Positions 63,292 to 64,000 of a DNA stretch of 64,000 nucleotides are shown piece after piece (position 1 is the first letter of the stretch; every line of letters starts with the position of its first letter). A model generated the notes under the pieces. It made no database searches, was not told where the DNA came from, and worked only from the letters and a program-made list of their open reading frames with translations. Made by a program: the position numbers and the translations under genes. Origin of the DNA: Niebla homalea (Eukaryota; Ascomycota; Lecanoromycetes; Lecanorales; Ramalinaceae); NCBI GenBank assembly GCA_019925105.1, contig JAHGAU010000018.1:248001-312000 (forward strand), in the 5' to 3' direction.

Positions 63292-64000
63292 TTATTAAAA
63301 ACCTATTTAAAGATTAAGAGTAAACGTGTTACGTGGAAGCAGTACAATAGGCATAGCGCACGGGCATAGGGCTATGAATGCTTGGCGCGTATCCATATAA
63401 GTAGCAACACCGTTTATAGTTGTAATCCAGGCAGTTACCACTCCACCCTTAATACCTGCACTTCGTCTTTTTCCCTGATAAATGGTAGCAATAGCTGAGT
63501 TTCGATTTTACTTATATTATTATATATAAGAGGGACCATGGATATACCCTTACCGATACCGGTAGACTGTAATACGCAGAGCATTTAGCTTAATGAATTA
63601 CTGATTTCCAGGCACTTTTTAATTAACGGATTATATGCTGTGCGCAACCTGTACCTAAAATAATAAATTAATGGATAATACGCTTTCCTACAGTAACTCC
63701 TTACTTTCGAAGACCTATGGATACGGCAGTCAACCACCAACCTAACCTCCGGATATTTAATGCTTATAACGAGCAATAAAAACTTTATATTTAAAGGTCG
63801 ATAGGGATAAATTAGGTATAACGGGTAGAGAAGAATACTTTAAAACCGATATATCATAAGGTCGGTATAAAGACCTTATTACCATATATTATAAGGTCGG
63901 TATAAGGATTTTTTATAATATTTATACGCTTTACAGTCAGCATAAAGACTATATAGGGAGTATATATTACCGTAACGGTAAGAACGAAGTATTACTTAGT
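63292..64000. other. Unidentified stretch at the window edge
   Basis: Composition is moderate between 63330 and 63780 and then AT-rich. A minus-strand frame near 63585-63440 gives STGIGKGISMVP, faintly P-loop-like, but the context is not convincing. 63868-63905 holds a direct repeat of ATAAGGTCGGTATAA. No gene can be supported. Confidence 0.3.

Noticed and set aside
63440..63585. Possible P-loop helicase relic on minus (STGIGKGISMVP)
   Set aside because: The surrounding residues do not fit a helicase motif order and stops are frequent; too weak to call.

Overview
This window looks like an AT-rich, RIP-mutated (repeat-induced point mutation) block from a filamentous ascomycete (Pezizomycotina). 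Across most of the 64 kb CA and TG dinucleotides are scarce and TA is very abundant. Almost no long open frame survives, yet many frames become readable again if in-frame TAA, TAG and TGA codons are taken as mutated CAA, CAG, CGA or TGG. No rRNA, tRNA, CRISPR array or bacterial-type operon was seen. All identifications come from reading the sequence by eye; no search was run.

Layout. 1-4.6 kb: unidentified relic, then a decayed NACHT-type NLR gene. 4.6-23.2 kb: a 126-bp satellite array split by three Tad-like LINEs (orientations -, +, -). The array phase is kept exactly across each insertion once one target-site duplication is removed. 24.3-26.7 kb: nested DNA transposons, namely a GGGAT-rich inverted-repeat element, a fold-back MITE and a Tc1/mariner element with 44-bp inverted ends. 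26.9-31.3 kb: a diverged segmental duplication, small minisatellites and unidentified relics. 31.3-37.2 kb: a fold-back-like element made of TA-flanked inverted ends and inverted minisatellite arms, carrying a copia retrotransposon with 188-bp LTRs.

37.2-48.1 kb: a less AT-rich stretch that works as a graveyard of accessory genes: an unknown pseudogene, two FunK1-type kinase relics, a tetraspanin, a HET-domain gene, an OTT_1508-like deaminase, a TPR fragment, an unknown 298-codon pseudogene, and one intact 185-residue ORF that is the best candidate for a living gene. 48.7-56.3 kb: a Gypsy element on the minus strand (333-bp LTRs). 56.3-57.7 kb: a second Tc1-like relic. 57.7-63.3 kb: a second copia (220-bp LTRs). 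63.3-64 kb: unidentified.

NLR, HET, FunK1, OTT_1508 and TPR genes belong to families often expanded in filamentous ascomycetes, several of them linked to self/non-self recognition. Their decay here fits RIP acting on duplicated accessory genes in a subtelomeric, pericentromeric or dispensable region. The species cannot be named from the sequence.
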